64,000 bases of DNA from Membranipora membranacea. Taxonomy: Eukaryota > Bryozoa > Gymnolaemata > Cheilostomatida > Membraniporidae. The translations under genes and the position numbers were made by a program. The DNA is taken from contig OU612073.1 of NCBI GenBank assembly GCA_914767715.1, forward strand, positions 18,352,001 to 18,416,000, given 5' to 3'. The first letter of the stretch is position 1, and each line of letters begins with the position of its first letter. This document shows, in pieces, positions 26,401 to 38,400 of this stretch. The notes beneath the pieces were generated by a model that ran no database searches, was not told the origin of the DNA, and saw only the letters and a list, made by a program, of their open reading frames with translations.

Positions 26401-29400
26401 CATATGTTTCGCCAGCATATGGAGGGTCTGCCTCTGACCGAGCCATAGTTGAGATGTCAAATCTGATGACGGCCTGCACTCCTGGAGACGAAATAATGTC
26501 AGACAAAGGTTTCAATGTGGAAGGCCTGTTCATCCCGCACCACATACATGTGAACATACCGACCTTCTTCAAGGAAAAAAATCGAATGGACTCAACAACT
26601 GTGAGAAAAGACCGTAAGATTGCGTCCAAGCGGGTCCACATAGAACGTATCATTGGGCTAGCAAAGGCTTACGCTATACTGCGTCACCCGATGTGTCACC
26701 CTCTGGCTGCCCTCTCATCAGAGATTATATCTGTTATATTTTGGCTGTGTAACTTCCGAAGTTGCATAGTACCAAAGCATGCAGAGTTACTTTTACAACT
26801 CTTTTTATAATATACTGCTGACTGTATTGTGCTAGTTACTACTACCTCAAATATTGTGCACATTTTAATCCATGTACCAGTGCAATCAAAGTTTGTCTAC
26901 CTCTACCAACATAGATTTATATGTACTGTACTGTATTTTGTTGACAGCCAACCTCGATTAACTCCTCTTTTCTTGTTAAGACTAAAGTATCAGTTGCGTT
27001 TACAGCTGAAAATATTTTATTACATCGCCAATGGTATTTTACAGGATAAGACTAAATACAGGTTGAGTCTATGTAAAAATAACGAATTTTTTTTTATCAC
27101 ATTTATCTAAATAATTTTCAAGTGTTCTTCGTTAAATGCCAACCATGACCTACAATCATTTTTGTGATCGCACCTATATCTAAGGTGTCATAATATCTCT
27201 TGGCTGTTTGACGCAGCAGTCCGTGTATATTTCAGTTTCAGTGTATACTTAGTGCGGTAACCTATATATTTTTATCACACTTTGTATAGTTTTGAAGACA
27301 TCCTGAGTGATGCAACAGTTTGTGTGTATTTCCAAAAAGATCTATTGCTGTATTTATCACTTTATCAAACATAATAATCTCGCAAACATCAGGAACAATC
27401 TGTCACAAATGATGAAGAGACAATTGCTGTAATGATAGCATATAAGCATAAAGAGAGTGGTAAAATTTTGGGCATACCACTTGATAAAACTAGTTTGTGT
27501 GAGCAGCTGGCACAAAATAATCAGTAAAAGAATACTGGAACCGCACTATTAGTTATATCTGTGGAACAGGATGTACAGATAGTTTGGAGTTGTCTTCTTA
27601 TAAACAGCACACTTAATTGACCTTGACATTTTAACCTGGAATTTCCATCCACTGCGTGCTGTTGAAAAGCAAACTGAAAAAAAAGGTGCATGAGACATCA
27701 TCAGTGGTACCCACAATGCCCAGCAACGCCAAGCAACGCCAGTATGCAGTCCAGCGTTGCGTATACAGTGGTAGGTGAAGTTGTACACAACACAAGGTAC
27801 AACGCCTGACACAACAAAGGCAGCGTTGTGCCAGGCGTTGTATCATGCATGGAATATGGCGTGGTAGCAGGCGTGCATGTGGCCGCATGTGGCGTGGTTG
27901 GTGGTGCAAGATGACTACTTTCCATTAAACCAACCAATTAGGCAAAACACAATTCACAAACATTGTATCTAGCCCTGTTCACACGGCCACGAGTTTTGGT
28001 TTTTTTGGTTTTGTAGGTGGCCATGTATTGTTCGGTATAGTATCGGTAGTTGTCTTCTGCTTTTTAGCTCTATTCTTCACCACTTTGAGCTTTGACTTTT
28101 TCTCTGCTCCATGGGCAAATAAATTAACTCTGTCATTTATCATATTCAAAATAAATATAAATAAGCTGATTGCACTAAATATTGCAGTAATAATGTGAAA
28201 ACATGGCTAAGTTAAGAAAATTTAAAACACCCATGAGTAAGACCATGACCTTGACCTTGATCATGGTCATGAACATGGCTAAGTTAAGAAAATTTAAAAC
28301 ACCCATGCGTAAGACCATGACCTTGACCTTTATCATGGTCTTACTCATGGGTGATTTAAATTTTCTTAACTTAGCCATGTTTTCACATTATTACTGCAAT
28401 ATTTAGTGCAATCAGCCTATTTATATTTATTTTGAATATGATAAATGACAAAGTTAATTTATTTGCCCATGGAGCAGAGAAAGAGTCAAAGCTCAAAGTG
28501 GTGAAGATTAGAGCTAAAACAGCAGAAGGCAACTACCGATACTATACCGAACAATACATGGCCACCTACAAAACCAAAAAAAACAAAACTCGTGGCCGTG
28601 TGAACAGGGCTACATTGTATCCTTTAGCAGTATCAATTAACCTATGATAGAAGGGGTGATTATTACAGTGTTACGAACAAATATTTCCTAATTAATTCTT
28701 AATGCTTGATTCAACTTACAAATGGTGACTGGATAGGTCACTTCTCGATCTAATAAGTGTGTGAGGCATATTAGTCGATCTATCAGGTTTCTACAGTGAA
28801 AAGTAATGAAAAATATGTAAAGCAAATTGTCACAATCAAATTCAGTGGCCTTTTCTTACAACAATGATTACAATAAAACATAGGTAATATTAATACAAAT
28901 GATTATAATAAAACAGCAAACTTACCATACATGACAAGTAGGTAGACCCAGAAATCAGGAGGTCTCCGCGGACAAACTTCATACCCGGAATACGGCTCTG
29001 CGCCCCAGAGTGTCGGCGCAATTCAGCCCTTGTTTGTCATATTTCTAAGCCAAAACTTGAGCTTTCATATTATGAATTGCGTCATTTTACCTGTTTTTAC
29101 ATACCAGCAGTAATTGTAATAAGCAATTACATATTAATATGCACTGCTGAGATAGGAAAACATAGTTTCCCTTGCAAAAAGAAGCTTAAAACGTTTTCTG
29201 GGTAAAGGAAGCTGAAAAAAGGGAGGAAAAAGGGAGATAGGGAGGGGATGGAAAAAGACCCTAAAAACTGGGAGGCTCTCTACCAAAAAGGGAGACTTGT
29301 CAGGTATGACTTACATGGCCTCTTGAGAAGTCAGTACGCTGAATATAATATATACTACATCTCCCATGTGAGCCAGTATTGGAGTGAAGATGAATTGATA

Positions 29401-32400
29401 GCTGATGAACTTTATAAATAAAACTCTGGCTACATTTTTCTGATCAAATGTGCAGAGAGTAAGATAATGAGAGAGAAAATGCGTCCTGCTTTGACTTGCT
29501 TCTCTAAGGTAATGACAATTTGAATTCTGCAGCAATCTAAGTGAGGTGACTACAAATATGGCCTCATGGTTTTGCTGGCAACAATCCTCACTGGAAAACC
29601 TTATTCATTCTGTTAGCACAAGTCTGACCCTATACCACAAATTTAAACAATTTGTCGAACTTTTAATTGATACTGATAAGATACATGACAATTTACACCA
29701 GCTGGTTGCTGTATAACCACACAGGAGATAATACTAATTTGATTTTATGAACAGGCTAAAATTGCGGTTCAAGAAAACATCCCAATACACTGTGCTCTAA
29801 GACAAACCTAAATAGGAAGGCCAACTCCTTAATATACAACAATTTCTATCTAAAACTCCCTGTTTTTACCAATTTTCATTCGTATATTCGTTCAGTAATG
29901 CTTTGCGATTATGGTTTAATTGGTTCGTGGTTCATGGTTCATCACCAGCAACTACCAGGGGCGCCAAGCTCTCACTACATTCCCATCGTGTTCAGCTAAA
30001 TATTGTAAACCTAGCTTTGTGACCCCCTGTGGCCAACTGCATGTCGATCAAGTGCTTTCCAATTCTAAGACAAATAATATTATTATTGCTGCAGAAGCAA
30101 CTCTATTGTCAGTTAATTTTTATTGGTTGGTTGCCGGAATTGCTTTGAACTTCCCTATGTTGGTGTCTGATCAAAAAACAGAATTTGGGATCAAAACAAT
30201 CAGAGTCAAATTAATATTGACATGCCACAAGAAAGAGAAAGATCAAGTTTGATCCAAATTGAATTGCTGCCCATGAATTGAAAATATTACTAATAGCACT
30301 AAACTTGATGAAGTGCTTAGCAAAGTGGATCTCATTAATCTTTTATCCAATATAGTGATACTGGAGCTTATATCAGAGATGATGTGCGTGCTGGTCACGG
30401 AAAGAAGAGCCGAATTTCAGCTAGATATGGGAAGCATGACAGTTGAGAGTAATCTTGCCTTGGCTGTTAAGCTGTATTGGATGCTCCTTAGTGAAGAGGA
30501 AAGAGATGAGCTCCCACCTGTTAGAGTAGCTGAGTACTCACAGTTATCATGTGTGCCATTGAAGGAAATACCTTATTTGACCATCGAATCATCACCAGCA
30601 ACATGCCATTTTGTCAAATACTTGGGTAAGGAAACCTATAGCATCTTTTTTTGGTGTTTTATTAGCGGTTGTAACGTAATGGTAACACACAAATTTATCA
30701 AATGGATCATATCAACAATTTTTTGATTTGTACTTGGTTGCACGATTCATCTGACTCTAATGAGTTTCTTTTTGCTACCTTATAGAAGTAGCTATTGATT
30801 GTCTGGATATGGGAAAGCTCAATGATGTCGTAATCAACCAATACCCTATCAGGAATCTCGGAGGCCAAGAAGAAACATATTATTTCGAGTACGGAATCAG
30901 TACACAGACTGCGAGGCTACTGGTAAGATATACATACCCAAATTCAAATGGATGAAAATGCCATCTGAGCGCTGACAAAAAAATGTTAGGCCTATGCTGT
31001 AAAGATCTCAGGGCTTCCTACTGGGCCAGGATGGGCAGCGATGATAAGTTAAACTTGCAATAAATTTTTAGCAGTATTTAGTAGTTCACTTACCATGAGA
31101 GGTTACGACCAGAGTGATTCTTCCCATATATTGATGACGTAGTACCCAGGAAGTTAGCTCAGCACTCAAGGTACTCCAAGAGTCCGAGTAGCATCTGGAG
31201 GCATGTATACTTCAGGTTGTACTCAGTGTAGTGCTCCAGTTGGGATGTTGTGTAGTTAGCCTAGTCAGACTACTCACATATGCCACCCATTCAATCGAAT
31301 AATCAACCGCTAACTGGTCACACAAAATTCTCCATAATTGTAGAACCCTGAATCCTTTGCCGTTGAGAATTCCAAAATATCTACGCAACTCATTGCATTA
31401 CTTATCATTGTATGAACATGGATGTAATTCGAATTTCAACTCGGCTGCTGGCGGACTGATCCAGATGTTTTTATATTGGTAGGGAATTTTTGACAACACA
31501 GTGAGCCCGAGTTGGAAAAGCTTGCATGACAGGACGAGGGAGAGAATTGCTGACCAGCTGAAGATACCTATTGAGAGAGTGCAAGAGACCTGTCATGCTT
31601 GTATGTTTAGGTCCTCAGGTTTGTAGATGAAAATTTTACTTTCTTGGATGCTGTTTATTTGTATCAATGCATACTTGCACATTCTTTCGATCACACCTAA
31701 AAACCTACTTATCCTTCAAGGTCAGTATACAATGGATGTTCGGATCGCCGCATACTCCTTGGCTGGTTCTGAAAATACTGATCTTGAAGATCTTTTTGTC
31801 CAACAAAGCCTATCAACTTTTAGTGAGCCTGTAAATTTTAACTAAATAATGTTTGTTTCGAACACAGTGAAGCTACCAACCAGGACGTACAGATCGGGTT
31901 TCTTAAAGAGAAAGAATAAGGAGTCCAAATACCAATGTGATGATGAGAAATGTAACAGATTCTACTGTCAACTCTGTTACACAAACCAAGAGAGGTTCTT
32001 CTGTCCTATTGGTAAACATGGCACTACCAGCAGCAGAATAGGTAAGCAATAATCGTGCAAATTGTGTCCAGAAAACATTCTGATTGTGGTTTCAACATAA
32101 CTTTTAGAAAACCTCAATAAATAAATAAATAATATTCAACGGATTGATTGACCTTTATCTCATGGTTCTTTTTTCCTTAACTCAAAGCCTTACAATTCGT
32201 ACAAATACGACTAGTATTGTTGGGTAATAATCCATTACCCTTACCTTCCATTGCCGCCTTCCTTTTGTCAAAGAGGGAGAAGGGGATCTTCATTCAGTAT
32301 CTAGGGATATCCAATGGTGTAGTAAACCTTCAGTATTTATCATCATCAGTGGTAAATTATGGTATTGACTAACAGGCTGGTTGTATTGGGATGGCTCTTG

Positions 32401-35400
32401 TTATCACTCTAACCCCAGCATTAATGGCAACGGACGACGAAATAAGAAGTGTTGAGTTGTTGTTGGATACTGTATGTCATTATATTCTTCATATTCAAAG
32501 TCGAAGTCGTACCCTGATAAAATGATCAAAGTAAAATAAATAAAATAATGATGTGCATAGATTGTGACGATAATCAGCACATCAAAAGACAATAATGGAT
32601 GGCAGCATATAAAAGAGTGCGTAGTAATAAATTGACATCAAATTGACACAATCGTCCTATTAGTTAACTCACAAAATTGATGCCGGATATAGGGTTTATT
32701 CCATCCAATAATAGTGTCTGATAGTTAGTATACAGATAAATAGGTGCCTGCAATTAAAATACTTTTGTTAAATACCTAATTACGGATAGGAGAAATAGTA
32801 GCAATAATAATTTGATACCAGTGGATGCGATAAAGCAATGCTTTCTACACTTTATAAAAATGCCATTTGTCATCAATGAAATATAGATTATCCCATGCAG
32901 TAATTTAATACAAGAGCTTCGCTGTTGTTATTCCACACCAAATATGAACTGAAAATACAATATTGTTTTAACTTACATGTGTGTCACATAGATACAGCGC
33001 AGAGTATTGAGATCTTGATATAAAGTGCTTAGAATCTCATAAAACAGATCGAGTTGTATATGGATAAAATTGTCTCCATATTAGCTGAGATGAGACTAGC
33101 GATCACAAAATTTGAACTTGCTTGTTGACGGTGCAAGTCTAAGATGGTACAAAATAATGTTGCAGTACAAGTATCAGCACATAAGCTGGTATAATGATGT
33201 TTGTAACAATAGATAGCTAAAGTATTAAAAGCTGCCATTATTAGTCATGTTGTAGTGTGTGTGTTTTTAATAATAATCAAAATGTGTCATTAATTATGAC
33301 CACGATTGGTGCATACCAATACACTGGTAGTCATACTGTTTTACAAGATAAGTTCTTGCTCTCAACTAACTTTCTAGCTTACCCTTCTAGGTAGTGTTAC
33401 CATTCCCAAGCTCATCCCAGTATCGAGGGAATAGTCCCTCAAATTCACTTTATGAAAGTTGAAAACTTCATAATGTTTTTGGCAGACTTACTTTGCTCAC
33501 ATTGTGTTTCATTTGACTTCTTGTTTCGTCTCTTTAAAACTTTCACATTGTTTTCATCAGAGCCTCAAAATTTGAACTGCAAGGTTTGGATGGATGCATG
33601 TATCTCAGTGAGATCAATCTGAACTGAAAATTCTCCTCCAAACCTTGTATATTTCCCTATTTTACTGATGACCTTCATCAGCGAGTCACATGACTTGTGA
33701 TCACACAATGTCACAACAGTCATGTCCATTGTTAAGATCAAAAAAATACTGTAATTTTAAAAACAATTTTTGAGAAAGCTGAGCTTGAGTAGGTGCCTTG
33801 AAGATCTCAACTTTGCGAGTTGGCGGCCTCCTTGGCTTTTCAACAGCTGAAACACACTGCTTATGTCACAATACTGAATATGTCAAAATGCACCAGGGCT
33901 AGAAGTGTAGGAGTGACTGAATGAGATGCTCATCAACACACAGGGGTGGTGACATGCTGCTGGCCCGGCCATATGGACTTTGTACTAGGAAAGCTGTCAA
34001 AAGAGTGCTTAATTCATGGTTTCTAGTTATTTCAGTATATTATGCAGTGGTATGAATACTACTGTATGTTGTAAAAATCATATGTTGGTTAAAATTGCAA
34101 GGGTTTGTCACTCGCCACATCGTGGCGGTGAAATAGTGTGTGCCTTAAGAGCGAGGCTGCAATGACTGCGCCAATTTGCTCTCAGTTTTTAGGCAGGTCG
34201 GAGCACACCTGGGGGTCCAACAACTCCCAGTAGTCAGTAGACTGCAGTGGGATTCGAACCCACGACCTTCAACACTTGCGTGCTGAAGGATTGGCGCTCT
34301 ACCCACTGAGCCACCTCCTACTCCTATGGGTTCTCTTTCTTTGATTCTAGGTCATGACTCAAGCTATGCTCTAATATTCTGTGGAGATCACTTTACTGCG
34401 AGGGAAGGCCAACCAACTGATGTTTTTGTGAGGGACGCTCATAATGTATATAATACTATCACTCATAGCATGACCTGTCAAATACCGTAAGCTACCATGA
34501 GAACATAACATTGTATCGGAACCCATGGAAGCCAATGCTAACTAAAAACTGAAATCATTTTCTTTGTACAATATCATAATGCCTAAAGACTTATCTCGCA
34601 GGACAATGCAGAGATGCATGCATATTGTAGGTGTGATCTGCCATGAGTCGAAAAAAAAGATTAAAATTCCTATATTATTTGATTCTATATCCGTCTTGCA
34701 AAGTATGTAAACTGGAATGAAATGATTCTGACTACGATCTGCACTTGAGAATTCTGTCTTTCTATGGAACAGCATGAAGTAATAAAGCAATTCCACATTG
34801 AAATGGCTGTTTTTTCTATTGAAGGGAAGAGAATGTTGTATTGTGCACTCTGCATCAGGGTGATGTTGGCGACAACCCAAGGGAAAGATTCAATAATGCC
34901 ATTGAGAAGATGCGACAGAAAATCCACCGCAGAGAGAGACTAGGAGCTACTGTTGTCACTACAGAATCTTGTACCAATGATCGGGACTACTGTCTGCTGA
35001 TATTCTATTCTGGACACGGGAGAAGCAAGAATGCCAGTGAAGACATTCATGATGGTTTGTGGGCTCCTGTCAAAAATGAGGATGGATGGTTGCATCACAA
35101 GGATATCTGTGAAGGGCTAAATAGTCTGAGTAAATGTGAAAAGGAAGAATGTACAGAGTCGTGTGGGTGAGTTTTTTCACAGGCTTTCTTGGTCAGTCAA
35201 TGAGATATGCCGGAATAATAATGAATAAGATTACATGCAATGCACATACCCAAAAAATATTAAGCATATTTTCAGCTCATAGATGCCTATAATTGGTATT
35301 GCTGACTGTTGACCAGTAGATATCATGGAAAGAATGGAATTGTCCTCTCCTAAAGTGTAGGGAGCATCCAGAGTATGGCACCGAACGAAAAGGAAAAGCA

Positions 35401-38400
35401 GCCAAAGAATGCAGTAATTTCTAATCAAAAACTAAGAGCAAGCCTTATTTTGGATATCTACTAGTTGTATCTTCTTCTTACAGACTTGTACAGTGTATCA
35501 TGGACCACTGCTTCACCCAAGATATACCTCTGGCAAGGGCTAAGCGGAAAAGCAGACTTGTGCCACCAAGTGTTAAACTATACGCTGCACCAATGACAGA
35601 ATCGTTTATTGATGATTTTCAGTGGTGTAGTGAAATCACTGATTGGTTTTGCCGTTTCCTGCGAAGCCACTTAAACTGTGGCCTTCAGAAGAAATCAAAA
35701 ATGACTGTTGAATCTGATTTAACTCATGAAACCAGCAAAGGATGCGAGATGTGTGAGCATATAGAGAAACATATTGATTCTAAATGCAATGGTGCATATC
35801 TTGATGGAGAAACTTTCAAGTTGCACGAAGCCCACACTAAGCCGTCAAGAAGTGATCTCGACCTTCATATTGTAAAAGGAGAAGAAAAGAAAATTATTCT
35901 AGCTCATTATCATCCGGAGGGTGTTTATTTCAATGTCTTCCCAACAACTGACGGTGAGTTCCTTACCCTGACGATGGCATGCTTTCTAATCTGTGGGAGA
36001 ACACATCACCTTTTACTCAAAATTATTTAAGCGGCATTCTAACAAACCTGGTATACATATGGCATCTATGATATTTTTATAGCTTATGTTTTGCTAATTG
36101 TTTTAGAATACAGTGTAGTACCCATAGAATTCATCTGTGAGATAAATCGGGAAAATATTCAGAAAGCTGCATTACTGAAAAACTTTGGCAGTGCAGTCAA
36201 AGGGTATACTGTTGGTGAGTTTCTGATCAAAAACTTATTCCAAATCATGCTCGTCAAGACTCAGCCCGCACAGTCTGTAGAGTTGGCTGCCAGATGCGCT
36301 GCAGATGGGAATCCTTTTGCCATTGAGAACGAGAGCAAGCTTTGAATGCTCTGCTGATCTGAGTTGTTGATGTAATTGACTTTTGAGTTTGACTTTTCAC
36401 TGATCAGCTTCTTAATCTAGTCATAACCCTTTCACAACATTAGGCCAATGCTTTACATGATGGCCGGTATTGTTAGACTGCTCTGATTTCCCCTCTGGTA
36501 ATGTTACAATAAATAGTAAAAAAAATTCCCTGGACCAAAATTGAATAATTCCAAAAAAACTTATGATTTACAATGATATTGTGCCTTTGTTTTATGATTG
36601 CAGTTCTGTTAACAAATCACGGAGCGAATGATTCACTGAGCTACAATCTTGTTTGGGATTCTGAAATTAGGTCAATTCTCGAGTTGTCGTCAAGAACAAT
36701 GAATAAGGCACCGTTATCACCAAGAATACTGCAATATCATATAGTCAAGGAACAAGTCAAGGTAATGGTCCCGGTTCAATACAGAGATTCAGCGGATCAT
36801 TCATTGTCGTGCCAAATTGCCATTGAAAATTCCTAATTCGATACAACAGCTTAGGTTAGCTATTGGATCTACACTCAAACATATCTGTAGGTACCAGAAA
36901 TAGCTGTCTGAACTCTGGGGGTTATTGAGACCGATCAACCATTCCAGATGTTTTGAAACTGTAGATTCAGTGCAGCAACTACAAAACGTTTACCTGCTGA
37001 CCATTTAGCTTACCAGTGAGTATAGCTAGCTGTTAAATGTGCAAAAAAGGCTAAGCAAGCTTTACATTTTTTCTTGCTCAAAGCGAACCGTTTTGACACT
37101 TATGAGCTCATGGTCCGGAGACATTCCAGGAGTGTAACTTAAATATACAGGATCATGCCCTTATCATTCAGGTGAGATTGGTGATGAAAATCCCAGCAGG
37201 TGAGCAAAGAAACGGAGAGAAGAGAATCAATGCAGAGCTTGTATTGAACTTGGATGATACCAGTATGTGTCAATTGGTAAGCTAACTTTCAAAACACTTT
37301 CAAGTGATGGCAGTTGTAATGATATATTTCTTTGCATCACATCAGTGTCTAATGTCATCTTAAAATCATTGAGGTATGAACTCTTTTTGAATAATTATTG
37401 AATGACTATTGCTGCTGTTGTGAGTCAGTAAGAGGGAAGTGTCTTTACTATAGCGATTGGTCAAATTGCTTCTTAAATTGCACTAAAGCTGCGTTTACAT
37501 GTGCGACAGATCGGCTAATAATAACAACTCCGACACAGGTCATCGATTTGACTGACCGTGTAAACAGCTAATCTGTGTTTAAATCGGTGTTTAAATCTGT
37601 ATTGTTCAAAATCGTTCACTTGTGACAATGTCACAAGTGAACGACAGATCTTAACGATTATGAATGGTTCAGCCAATAAATGAGTATAAGTAATGATGAT
37701 TGATCATTATATTTCTCTCACCCTTTCCTTGTCCTTAGCAGCAACGTACAGCAATATAGTTATAACAGTTATTGCTGCTGCTGCTATTATAACATCTTCA
37801 TCAGATGATGAATCATTACTAAACATGACTCTCTGTCAGTCTCAGTCCCACCCTCCCTGGTCAGTTGTCTGCAGGGGCACAACAGTAGCCTTTCAACTAG
37901 GGAGACTAGTGAAGGAGACTCCACTCTCCAGCTATGAATTACTAACTAGTTACTACTAGTTACTAGCTAATACTACTACTGAATAAACCAACTAGTTGTC
38001 TCACTAGCCAATCAGAGACAAGTTGAGTTGGAAGTTTGTGTTGAAATCGGTTAGGCATGAACAGTGTGTAAATAGCGTATCGTTGACATGTTGACAGACA
38101 ACGATTATAGAGCAGATTCATAATCTCTGTCGGAGTTGTTATTATTAGCCGATTTGTCTCACATGTAAACGCAGCTTAAGTCTATTTTTTCACATTTCCT
38201 ATAACCAGCTCTCCATTTTTTGAATTACTGTAATTACATGTGACATGGTGGTTTCCCTTTATTTTTTCAGCTAAATGCCTTAAAACCTAACCCTCTGACA
38301 ACCATGAAAAGATCCCCACTTCCTAATATACTGGTACATGTGGTACACAATCTGTTTCACACACACTACAAGCACAAACTAACCAGGAGCACATCTTATA

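Larger units (their letters stand above)
24029..27923 (+). mobile_element. THAP-DDE DNA transposon with long inverted repeats (3.9 kb)
   Basis: Terminal inverted repeats of more than 300 bases begin GGAAAGT and end ACTTTCC. An 8-base direct repeat ATTAAACC flanks the element exactly (24021-24028 and 27924-27931). Inside are a THAP exon, a middle exon and a DDE transposase exon on the plus strand. The transposase type (IVDGTEC, SDKGF, ERIIG) is that of the Harbinger/ISL2EU-like DDE_Tnp_4 group. The copy is dead: it has a stop codon, a frameshift and a lost THAP cysteine. Confidence 0.88.
22998..30355. other. Intron 5 of copy B (7.4 kb)
   Basis: The largest intron of the pair; the matching intron in copy A is 0.9 kb. 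It contains the THAP-DDE transposon (24029-27923), the palindromic element (27970-28612) and MITE copy 2 (28926-29308). The stretches 22998-24020 and 29309-30355 show nothing I can name. Confidence 0.8.
21020..30625 (+). other. Copy B kinase-like domain (exons 1-6)
   Basis: It has the same landmarks as copy A with a cleaner HRDL catalytic loop (HRDLCVDN). The DFG position may be the Asp of NDPM (D351). The beta3 lysine is again absent (VPVWAA). Helix F spans exons 5 and 6, which are separated by a 7.4-kb intron full of transposons. Confidence 0.7.

Noticed and set aside
28203-28406. Small repeated protein frames on both strands
   Set aside because: They are produced by the palindrome and its inner tandem duplication; mirror frames occur on the other strand.
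34240-34325. A tRNA gene on the minus strand
   Set aside because: A and B boxes are good, but the acceptor stem does not pair, the anticodon arm is distorted and a SINE-type body follows.
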